From NCBI GenBank assembly GCA_013396915.1, contig VWZL01000819.1:372001-436000 (forward strand): a stretch of 64,000 bases of DNA, written 5' to 3'. Made by a program: the position numbers and the translations under genes. Source of the stretch: Stercorarius parasiticus (Eukaryota > Chordata > Aves > Charadriiformes > Stercorariidae). Shown piece by piece: positions 14,701 to 26,700 of this stretch. The notes beneath the pieces are model-generated. The model was given only the letters and a program-made list of their open reading frames with translations. It did not search any database and had not been told where the DNA came from. The stretch's first letter is position 1. Every line of letters starts with the position of its first letter.

Positions 14701-17700
14701 AATGTGCTTTTAAAACACAGATTTTCCTTTTAAGCTTCAACTCCATCTCCCTACATGGTTTGAAAAAGAAAAAAAAAAAACAAACAAGAAACCCAAACCA
14801 ACCAAACAAAACTCTGAAAATCATTGTATATGGCTCCCACTTCTCCAGGGCAAATAGCCCTTCAATGATAAATCCAACCCTCATCTCAAGCAGTGCTTTG
14901 TACAGGAAGCATTTTCCTGTATGTGTGAAGTCCACGAGCAGTCATCGGTGTCATGTGCTGTCTCTTTGTGTGGAGACATCTATGGGCTTGAGACTCAGAG
15001 TGGCCTTTATATATTTTATATGTATACATATATATACACACATAATATATAAGTGTATACATGGTGTATATATTAGTCATATTTATTATGTATAGTAGGT
15101 TATATTATATACCCTAATTTCATATTGGCTTTATATATAGAGAGAGATGCATTGGCCTGCTGCTGCCTGTTTTTCTGCAAATACTGAGTTGTAGAATCAT
15201 AGAGTGGTTAGAGTTGGCAGGGACCTTAAAGATCATCTAGTTCTGACCCCCCCTGCCATGGCCATGGATACCTACTGCTAGACCAGGTTGCTCAAAGCCC
15301 CATCCAACCTGGCTTTGAATACTTCCAGGAATGGGGCATCCACAACTTTTCTGAGCATCCTGTTCCAGTGCCTCACCATCCTCAGACTAAAAATTTCTTC
15401 TTAATACCTAATCTAAATCTCCCCTCTTTCAGTTTAAAATCACTACCCCTCATCCTATCGCTACACTCCCTGATAAAGAGTCCCTCCCCATCTTTCCTGT
15501 GGTCCCCTTTAGGTACTGGAAGGCCCCTGTAAGGTCTCCCCAGAGCCTTCTTTTTTCCAGGCTGAACAACACCAAGTCTCTCAGCTTGTCTTCACAGGAG
15601 AGGTGCTCCAGCCTTCTGGTCATTTTTGTGGCCCTCCTCTGGACTTGGTCCAACAAGTCCATGGCCTTCTTATGTTGAGAGCCCCAGAGCTGGATGCAGT
15701 ATTCCAGGTGGGGTCTCACGAGAGCAGAGTAGAGGGGCAGAGTCACCTCCCTCAACCTGCTAGCTGTGCTTCTTTTGATGCAGCCCAGGATGTGGTTGGC
15801 TTTGTGGGCTGTGAGCACACATTGCTGGCTCATGTTGAGCTTCTTATGAACCAACACCCCCAAGTCCTTCTCAGGGCTGCTCTCAATCCATTCTCTGCCC
15901 AGCCTGTATTTGTGCATGGGAATGCCCTAACCCATGTGCAGCACCTTGCACTTGGCCTTGTTGAACTTCATGAGGTTCACACAGGCCCATTTCTCAAGCC
16001 TGTTAAGGTCCCTCTGGATGGCATCCCTTCCCTTCAGCATGTTGACCACCCCACACAGCTTGGTGCAGTCAGCAAACTTGCTGAGGGTGCACTCAACCCC
16101 AACATCTGTGTCGCCAACAAAGATGTTAAATAGTCAATGAAATGTGAACAATGACAGTGGAACCTCCTCTGCCCTGACTTTATAGAAAATGGAACTGGAC
16201 AAAGAAATTCACTTGTGTTTTGAATAGATGCTGTCAAAGCCATACTGATAATTCTTGCGAGCACATTCCAATGCAAGTTTTTCCTGTGTGGGTTTTTTAT
16301 TTTTGTGTGTTTATTTAGGAAATTAGGAGGAAGCCATTCGGTGGTGATAGCCTGTATTTGGGTGATTTTTATGTGGAAGGGTAGCAGTCAGTCCTTGTCA
16401 GCATCTGCGGTTTTAAAGAATGAGAAGACTTTTGAACTTCTATCCATCCAAGGTCAGAAATCTCAGTAGGTCACTCTGAATCAAGCCTATAACTTCTACT
16501 TGGCAGCTGTGTGTCTGAAAAATGTCAGTTTTGATTTAGAGGTGGGCATTTTGGTGCTTACTTATGCTTACTGTTAATAATTCACAACTTTATTTGCAGT
16601 CAGACCTCCTTTTGCTCCCAGTTCCACAAACGAGATCTCCTTATGGCCTTTTTTCCTGCTGGAGTAAACAACCGTCTGCTCTCAGAAACCTCTTTCCCCA
16701 GGTGTTCATAGGCTGTGATTGAGTTCCCTCTTGATTTCTGCTTGGATACAGTTTAAATGAACTGCACTTCTTGGTGTTTCCCTATAGGGGTGTCTTCTGG
16801 ACATAGAGCTATTACAGTTCCTTTCTAAACAAAGGGACATTTGCAGTTCCTTTCCAAAACTCTGTGTCAAGTGATCACAGGAGCTGATTTCCCAGGAATA
16901 GTTTCCCTAATGATGCATGTTAGGGGAATACTCCTCCCACTTCCAGTCCTGTTGTTTCTGAAACCAGTGATCTCATTCTCTCTGGAGTGTTGCACTGGGA
17001 GTTCATGCTCACTTAGTTATGTGCTGTGAGCATCGAGCCCTTTTAATATGTGTCGAAGCCTGATTGCTGCCGTAATACAGATATGCCTTCGTAACATCTG
17101 TGTGGGGAGAAAAATTCAGATGGGTAAGAGAGAACTGTTTCATTTGAACACACTGCTTCTGTGGATAATTTTCACACATCTTAAAAAAATATAATCATAG
17201 TCTTTTATAGGTTATTTAATAATATCAAGCTTTAAGGCTGTAAATCCAAGCTACCATCTCTCTGCACCTCACTCCCATATATGTAAAGGGCAATGCTATA
17301 AAAATAACATTTTCCTACCGCTAAGCAAAATAATTAAAAACATCAGGGACTGTATCCCAGCTGACAGCTATGCTTGTGTAAAGTTGTAGTCCGAAGGGAG
17401 GTTAAGGCAGAACCCGTAACCCCGAGACATCTCCTGGCTGGTTTTACATGACAAAATGGTGCTGATTGAAAACCGTCAAATTCTCCGCAGGAAAGAGGGT
17501 ATTGACCCTGGTTGTTTAGGTATGGGAGGAACAATGTGTCCTTGGTTCTATCTTAATAATTTTGATAGTGATCCAAGTAATCTGTGGGTTTTAGATGGAC
17601 TCTGTGCCGCTCAAAGATGGGGATGCCCATTTGACTGGTGATCCTTTGCTAGGAGAAAGGCTGTGCGATGTGATTACTATGTATCGCTGCCGCTCATCTT

Positions 17701-20700
17701 TGCCCATTTATTTAATTTTCCCTTCCTGGCACTTTAAAAAGGACCCCAATGTTTGGTAGTCAAACAGTATCTCCTTTGTCGAGGCTGTTTCGAGGGCTTC
17801 AGTTTCATTATTTGCGGCGGGAGTGTGTGTGCACGCTGGGAGGGGGAAATGCCATCTGGAAAATCTGTAAGAGAAACTGTTTGTCTATGAATGTGGGCTC
17901 TCACCTCACGGAGAGGGGGAGGGGAGGCAGCGGCAGTGGCGTTGGAGTTCAGCATTTCAGGCATGATAAACGAGGCTTGTGTCTGCCAGGGGGTGTTACG
18001 TGATCCTAGAGCTGGGCACCGGCGACGGTGGGAGCACAGGGGGAAGACAAGGACACAGTTATCCCTGCAGAAAGGTTCAGCTTGCCTTTGGGAGGCTGGA
18101 AAAGCTCAGACTGCAGAGCTGGGGATGCTGAACTTCCCTGCGAATGGCATGTCCAGCAGCACGCCCAGAATCTGTGCATCAGCAAGAGGGCCTTTCAGGT
18201 TCACAGAATCATGGAGTGGTAGGGGTTGGAAGAGACCTTCGGAGAACATCTAGTCCAACCCCCCTGCCAAAGCAGGTTCACCTGAAGCAGGCTAGACAGG
18301 AATGCATCCAGGTAGGTTTTGAATATCTCCAGAGGAGACTCCACAACTTGTCTGTGCAGCCTGTTCCAGTGCTCTGTCATGCTCAAATTAAAGAAGTTTT
18401 TCCTCATGTTGAGATGGAATTTCCTGTGTTCCAGCTTGTGACCGTTGCCTCTTGTCCTGTCGCTGGGCACCACTGAAAAGGTCGGTTCAGGTTGGGGTGT
18501 TTCTGCCAAGAGAGAAAAAGTGGCCATTTCCCCCACAAACAAGTTGTGAGCCTCCTCCAAGAAGCATTTTCCCCTTGCAGTTAGCCGGCTCCCAGTTTGC
18601 GGCTGTATTTTTGTGGTGTAGAGCTAGTGGGCACCCTGGATCCTGCTGTATAGGGGTGGCAACCCAGAGGTAGGATCCAGGCAAGGACTGAATGCTTATC
18701 CAAAGTACAGCTTTGCAAACATGGACCCTTAGTGCAAGTTTAAGCACCATCTGGGTCAAAGTGTCTTATTAACGTGTGATGAGCCGAGTCTGAGACTGCC
18801 TACTGTTGTACATGGCACGGCTGTGCAGAAGCCATGTGGGCTGTGCATCCAAGCCCTGTAGTTCATGATGGCTGTGCAAGGTCTGTCATGGACCAAAAGG
18901 AATTAGTTGAAGCCCTTTCGCTCAAATCCATGACACAGCTGAAGAGGAGGATTATTTAAATACCCTTGGCTGGAGAACAGTTTGAATCATTTTTGGCATC
19001 TTCTTGCATTACTCTGTCCAGAGATGTCTCTTCTGGTACCAGTGCAAAGCACTTTGACCAGTAGTCTGTTGTGATTTCCTTAAGTTTCTGGTTTTGTCTT
19101 TCTCTAGCCGTTTAATCTGTTGCTTGGACAGTGAACTTCGAGGAGGTGAGAGCTGCCTCTTCATTCTGCTGACGCATATAAGGATATGCCTTGATGCTTC
19201 TACGGGTCCTATTTGCAAGCTTGTTTCAAATGACATGCAGTGCATGCGTCTGTTTTCTGTGAGATTCTGATCTGCTGTGGCAGTAATGGTGGTGTGGGGT
19301 GTTTTTTTTCCCTTCAAGATTAGGTTCAGTGGTACATCCCTTGTGTGGGTTTGTTTACCTACTGGTGCTTGTCTTCCTTTTTACTGCAGGGGAAAAAAAA
19401 GGTGAAAAACATGTTGTTTCTCTGAATGCTTGCATTCTCTCTGCTTGGGAGGGGTGAGGGGGAGATACAGAGTGCATCTCTTAATTTCATTTATTTAAAA
19501 ATAAACAGCAACTCACTGATGCAACTTGGTTACCCATGCAAAAAGCGTCTCTGTTAAACTCTTTAATGAATGGCACTGAAACAAATGTGAGGAGCAAGGG
19601 AGATCTTTTTAGTTACTTTGTAAGTTCTGTTTCTCTGTACATCTATCACAGAGGGTGAAATTTAATCAATATTGGGGAAGATTTACTTTTTCTCAGGAAA
19701 GGAGGTGGTATGTTGGACAAGATTGAAGAGTTAGTTGGATAGAATAACGATGGATAGAAATAATTTTAAAAAGGAAAGCAAAACTTGGTGAGAACTCTGA
19801 TGTTAAAAAAACTGGACAGTTGATGTAAGCTTTTTTTGACTTTATTTTCCACTTTTCCTACCCTGTCTTCCCATGATATTATATGGAACAAGGAAAGAAG
19901 CAAAATGTTGCAGTTCTTCAGAAAAGTATGAGTATCCTAGAAAGCTGCACATGGTGTTGTTAAGAGACTGATATTTTTTTTATCTGTAGGTAAACACAGA
20001 TATATTAAAAAATGTTCTTTAACAAACACAGAAGTAGCACAAATTAATTCTGCCGTGTACAAACACAGCCCTTCTTCGACATGTGTTTTTCATGTATGCC
20101 TAAATCACACATACTGATTATTGCTAAGCTGTGATGCTTAGAGGAGTGCTGAAATCCATTTCTGTTGAAAACTATCATCAGAATGTGTGTGGTGTGCAGC
20201 ATAGAGAAAAGTTGACTTGGGTGTGTTGTGCACCCAAAGGCAAGCACTTGTGCATAACTCAGTCTTCATAATGGACTTTAAAGATTTTGAGCTTTCATTG
20301 TGCAAAATGTTGCGTAGCCTTTTCCCTTTTGGGTGTAGTGATCTGGAGAAAGGAAAGTGAAAAGGGAAAGTCCGCTTGTGGTATGTTGGGCAGATCCTAC
20401 TAGCATTGTCCCTCTTAAATGCAGATGATGGAACCTGGAGCAGGATTAGGGCCTCTGAAATAAAGACATAGGACAGAAAGACTTTGCTACTTGGACACCT
20501 TGCTGTAGATATGCACAATGTGCAATGCTTGCACTTAGAGTACTGAGGGAATTATGTCCCATTGTGAGCTTCCTCTCCTGCAGTGTTGAGTACACAGCAT
20601 CTTACAACACATTGCATGTTGTATCCAGCAAGACCAAGCTGGACTTGCCATGAATGCAGCTGGAAAAGAAGAGGACATGATTAGAGTTTTTCCTATCTGT

Positions 20701-23700
20701 GAGAACTTTGCTCAGTACACTGATTGAACTTACTTTTGTGCTTTGTAAGGCTCCTGCCTTTTTTTAAAAAAAAAAAAAAAAAAAAAGGTAGAAGGTGCAT
20801 GCTTAACAGGAGTCTGCAGGAAAAGTAGGACAAGCTTGATGACAAAAGCAGCACACAAAAGCTTTCTGAAGAAATGTAATTTTAGTCTTTGACACAGAAG
20901 ATAAGATCTTAGATGCATGTGTCACAAACCCTGGGTTGCTGTGATTAATGGGTTTTTTGGATGCTGGATTTGAAACTCTACCTTAAACTTGCAGAAGTGG
21001 CCGCACCTGAAAACTCAATGCATACTGTGTTTTGATAAAGTATAACAGTGCTAAATCATCTGAAAAATCCAATTCCAGTTGTCTCCAGTTGGCCATTTTA
21101 AATTACTAGATACTTTTTGGCCTTAATCTCTCCATGGCTCACTTGAATTTTCAGGACCACTGTGGAAATTAATTCAGGTTGGTGAAGCATTTTGATTGTA
21201 CCCTAGGAGGGAATTAAACAGCTCTGTGGAAACAGAATTTGAATTGTATTTGGTAAAGGAGAGATGAGGCTGTGCATGAAACAATGAGACTAACAAAACA
21301 TGGTTCAGCTTCTCAGTTAAGGGAGTGCCATGCATTCTGCATTTGGGTAAGGCACAGGTTTTTCAGAGAAATTGTTTAATCACATTATTAAAACATTCCT
21401 ATTTTTAGGTGTATATGATGTTCAAAAGTACACTGAATTAAACTTTCATAGGTATTGCTTAATACTTGGGTACTTTGCAACATTAATGTTCGGTTAATGT
21501 AGTCCTTATGTGAACTTCAGTAGTGCTAGTGCATTGCATATAGAAGTATTAGCTGGCATTTTGCTAAGTACCATGTAGACTCCTTAAATGACATATTTCA
21601 TGTGCCAAAATGCCTAGCATTAATGGACTTATGAAAGGGTAGGTGGAGGGGAGTGATTCTCATCTGAAGAACCATTGCACGATAGAGCTCTGGAGTTCAC
21701 AGGAAGTTTCAGCGGGGGTAAAGCAGCTGGTATCATTTGTTCAACAGTGAACTTTGGAGTCAGGATTTTGAACCTTGAGAAGAGATTTCGAAAAGGCAAA
21801 GTGACCATCTTTAGGATATGGTTTTTTCTAGCCATTTGAATAGCTAAATCTCTTCTTCGGGCTTTCTTCTCTTTATATCTGAATGATTTGCAGTGTATTT
21901 TTGTCTGACCTTAGCAATGCAGTATTGCCCTATTCATATCCATCTGGAATACTGTCACCAACATCATTTTCTCAGCCTTTTGTTTTGGAGTCTGTTTCAA
22001 TAGTTCATGTGTACCTCCTGGATCATATCAAATATGAACACTCACCTTTAATTTCTTGACACGAGTCATCTACTCTTTTTCCACAGCATGTCTTCCTTGG
22101 TTTGGAGAAGACACCTCCCTTCAGTGGGTCCCTTGAGACAGCCTCCATTGCTCTTTCATTTCAGTATTTCATTTGTACCTTCTTGCTTATTCTTATTATT
22201 CCATAAGACCTCTCATGGTTCTTTGTACCCCTCCATAAGAAATACCCTTGTCTTGGAGGGTGGGCCATGCCTCTCAGTATGACCAGTATTCTGTAGCCTG
22301 CTCAATTTTCCCCTTATTTGACTAAATTTGTCTGGTTTTGTGCAGCATTCTCACTTTGTTTGGTTAGTACAGTGCTTGGCTGAGTAGACTGAGGTGCTTA
22401 GGGGCTGTTACAAGAATAAACTAAGAATGATTTTCAGATAACGTCAACCTGCTGTGCTCAGGAAGAAGAGAAAGGAGAATGGGAAAATGTCCTTTCAGCT
22501 CTCTGGGAGCAGAGGAGAGATCGTTGGTGACTTCAGAAGCTGGAATGTGTCAAAACAACACTGACCATGATAGTGAATGCGTAATAGGGGCTTGGAAAAA
22601 GCAAGGAGAGGGGAGTATCAAGGTGGGATTTGACCAGTGTCTTGCTCTGTCCCTTCCTTTCACAGGCTTGTTCATCTGGAATGACAGCTGTCACCATGCA
22701 TCATAAGAGGCAGTGTCAAAAAAGTGTTAGATGCAGTTCTTCAAAGTTATCTCAGTGTTAAATGCAGCGTGTTACTGTCTCTGAAGATCATCCGTAACCC
22801 TACAAACTGGTTTGGCTGGCTTTAAAGCCTAGAATAACTCCAAGCAGTTTGTGCGGATCTAAGTGGTGATGGCAGGGATGTCAGGTTAATCAGCAAAGTC
22901 AGGTTCCAGGGGAGTAAAATGACCTGCCGAAGGCCAGTGTGTCTTGCTGTCTTACAGCAGCTGAATCCTAATGATGAGTCTGGGGATTAGAGGTGATAAA
23001 CATCACCAAGTGCAGCCTTAGAGGACATGCCCTGTTTATCTGGGCACCCAGAGCTAGATTTCTCTTCTACTTGCACGATGATACAAATCTCAGCAACTTC
23101 AGGGCTAATTACTTGGTTCACTGATAGATCTATTTTCTATGTAGCCTTCCCTCCCAAAGGGAATCTAAAGTAGATTACAGACGATAGCGCTGCCACCATG
23201 TAGCTCGACCCAGAGGTACGACAGGCAGCAAGCAGAGGCTCTGCACAGCACAATGTGGGGGAGGTTTTGGCAGAAGCTATCCAAACAAGCATTTGAAAGT
23301 TGTATTTGCCAATGGATTCTGGATTTCCAGGCAAAGATACCGCTTTAAAGCTCTTATCTGAGTGATCCACACATGGCAAGCTAGAGGGAGTTCATGGATC
23401 CAGTGCATATTTCATTGCAGTCAGCAGGGACGGGAGCTGCGCTCTCCTGTTTGTGAGTAGAGCGGCTCAGGGAGGCTTGAAAGAGAGCAATGTCATCTCT
23501 CCTGAGTTAATATTTAGACAATGGTACCTCTTTTTTTTTTTTATAAATACTTCTATTTTTCTATTTCTGCATTTCCCAGAAAGCTTTGGGAGTAAGCCCT
23601 CCAGAAACTTAAATATGGTGTTTAGCCCTTGCTGTACAGTTACTTCTCTTGGCAGAGCTGGGCTCACTGTTCTTGAGCTTCTGATTACAGGATACATATT

Positions 23701-26700
23701 TTCATTTTTAATTCCTTGGTGTGCCTTTACTTAAATTACCTCCTTCCTTGCCAGTGGTGGAGGTTAGGTCCCACCACAAAGTAATTGCTAGCACTGGAGA
23801 CGTACATACTTCTCCCTTCTTCCAGTCACTCGGCTTATGCCTGGTGCCTGCATGCCGTATGCGTGTGTGGTCTTAATAGCAAGGACATACAGCAGCACAG
23901 GGGCCGTAAGCCCGCTCTTATTTTTGTTACTTGTTTGCAGCTGAACTCTGTTGACATCTCACCAGCTTGATGCCTTCAGATGTGTAAGGGTCTTGTGTCA
24001 GCCTTGCAGACTGCTGGTGGCACAGCCGCAGCACCCGGGCTGCCTCCCACGGTGCTGCTGCAGCGTGCAGTTAATTTGAAGCTCTGCTGCTGTTTACTAG
24101 CCATACTGCGTATGTGCTTGCTCGCTGCTTTAATTCCTTGTGTGCAGTAAATACTCTGTATGAAGGCAGGAGAAAGCTTTGAAAGAAAGATCAACACTCT
24201 TTTCTCTTATGTATATTTGGCCTCAGATTCCAGTTGCTTGATTTATGGATGTACTTCTCGCAACTACTGCCGAGTTGTGGCAGAGGACTGCGCTGTATGC
24301 TGTTGGGGTTCCGTACAGCTGGTGTAGGGTACTCTCCTGCAAGAGAAAAGAATGTATATGACAGAACTCTAACAATAGGGATGGGAATTTTTGTAAGGCA
24401 GAATTGCAATTGCCAAAAATGCATTTGATTTTTTTTTTTTTTCAAGTAGGGCTGTTAATAGCCTTGTGGAATTGACCAGACTAAAAGAATGATGTCTGTG
24501 TATTATATCAAAGGATGGGAAGGGGGGGTGGTTAATGAGGATGTATTGGGTAGGTTTTGGCTGGGATAGAGTTGACCTTCTTACTAGCAGCTGGTGTAGT
24601 GCTGTGTTTTGGATTTGGGATGAGAATGATCGTGATAATGCACTGGTGTTTTCAGTTGTTGCTAAGCAGTCAAGGCCTTTTCTGCTTCTCACACCGTCCC
24701 GCCAGCAAGTAGGCTGGGGGTGCACAAAAAGTTGGGAGGAGACACAGCTGGGACAGCTGACCTCAACTGACCAAAGGGATATTCCATACCATGTGATGTC
24801 ATGCTCAGTATATAAAGGTGGGGGAAGAAGAAGAAAGGGGAGGACGTTCAGAGTGACGGAGTTTGTCTTACCAAGTAGCCATTACGCATGATGGAGCTCT
24901 GCTTTCCTGGAGATGGCTGAACACCTGCCTGTCAATAGGAAGCAGTGAATAAATTCCTTGTTTTTCTTCGCTTGCGTGCACAGCTTTTGCTTTACTTGTT
25001 AAACTGTCTTTATCTCAACTCATGAGTTTTCCTTATTTTTCCGATTCTTCTCCCCATCCCACTGTTGGGGGGAGAAGTGAGCAAGCAGCTGTGTGGTCCT
25101 AGTTGCCAGCTGGGGTTAAACCACACCACCAGTCAAAATGTGTATCCTGTGCTGTGACTTCCAGAAGCTCTGGGGAGGAAATTAGAATGATCACCACGGC
25201 ACTGGTCCTCCTGTGAGATCATCAAAGCCTTTATCCTCTTTTATACTTACAAAATGAATCCTTGGGGGGGGAAATTTTGAAGTTGAGAGTGTGAAAAATC
25301 CATTGTTCTTAAGAGTATAATATCACCGCTCCAGCTATTTGATGATTGCAAGCAGTAGAAGGAGCAGAAGTCTGGCTAAATGCTGTCTCTAGAAGGAGGA
25401 ATAAAACTGAGTCAGCAGACATTAACCTGTGTAGGACATGGCTCCCTGGCTGCTTTACTCAATGGCTTGTTTAGTCTTGTTCTGCTGTGTGCTGGCAGCT
25501 TTTGGCAATGTACAGTGATCAGTGCTCTGTGTCTTTCCTCGCTGGTCCTCTCTGTATCCTGGGGCTAGGATTAGGTTACAGCCCTGGAATGGCACGGTTG
25601 TCTGCATTGACTGAGAGCTGAATAGTAAGGGCAGAGTTTTGTTGATAGACTGAAATGCCTTCTGTGTTTGTTTCCCTTCTCTGGAGGAGGGGTGACATTA
25701 TTTTCATTTGTAGTCTTTCTGTCTCTGACCTAAACATGTGGTGTCCCATTTCCTTCCCTGGCAGGTGACCTGGAAAATGAGGAATGGTGTCTGGGTACAG
25801 AGCTGACTCCAGCAGCAATAAAGACTGAGCCAGCGTTGTGCGAGACGTCAGGCCTTGCTCCCTCAGTCAGTCTCACTGTCACAGCCACGTCGCTGGAGGG
25901 GGAACAGCCTGAGCTACAGACAGATGCCCTGGTACATGCAGAGTTTCTGTTCTTACTGCGCAATTAGCTACAGATTCGCCTAAGCCTGCGTACCAGTGTA
26001 GCCTCCTTGGTGCCAAAGGTTGTCAGTTCAGGGTGCACAGTGCAGTCTGCTTTAATGTTTTTTGAATGTTTGCTGGTGTCCCACTACTGCTGTAAGAGTT
26101 TGTGTTTGAAAGCAGTTACCTGCATCTTCAGGTCTTAACTTTCTCTTCTATGCTATCCCCAAAGCCTGGGGCTCATGCATTTTTAAAAATATTTAGTTTC
26201 TAATGAACCAGTTCCACCTGAACTGACTAACCGATTTGCCCTACTGAGCCTGTGACAAGCTAAGTGTCTTCCATAATAACTTGCTTTAGTGCTGCTGTGC
26301 CTTCCCCTTATCAGAACAAGACTCCTTGTTTGAAACAACTGGAGAGTTTCCCTGTTTGCTTGCTAAGTCACTTTTGCCAGATCTATGAGGCTTTGACATT
26401 TTGAGCTACTGCTGCTTCCACACCAGCCTGCCTCGTAAGGAGCATTTGTGATGCCTTTCTGACCACAGCTGGAGCAAGCAGTGGGCATTCACAAGGACTT
26501 AGTTTGGCTGTGGTTAAACTGCAGCAGCTGATGGCTCACCAGAGTCCCTGTTAGTGAAGGAAGAAGCATGACTGTTCTCAGTCCCCAGGGTGCAATGTCA
26601 GTCCAGGCCGGGTGGAGTTAGTATGTGCTGAAAATAAATGTTTCCACTTGGACAAGGATCAGAAATACGTGCAACAGAAATTATTTTATGAGAAACTGAA

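Larger units (their letters stand above)
8789..25764 (+). other. CREB3L2: CREB3L2 intron 2 (17.0 kb)
   Basis: The longest complete intron in the window. It holds CR1 fragments at 9150-9565 (+), 10945-11199 (+), 15192-16134 (-) and 18201-18480 (-), an AT-rich satellite-like tract at 15004-15140, a poly-A run at 20766-20786 and a solo LTR at about 24542-25130. ORFs such as 14111-14569 (152 codons) show no recognisable domain or splice context and look like chance. No other gene is seen. Confidence 0.85.

Noticed and set aside
15450..15917. 155-codon minus-strand frame considered as a gene
   Set aside because: It is the C-terminal reverse-transcriptase remnant of a 5'-truncated CR1 element, not a host gene.
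24542..25130. Full endogenous retrovirus with internal genes
   Set aside because: Only one LTR is present and no coding sequence of gag, pol or env type lies on either side.
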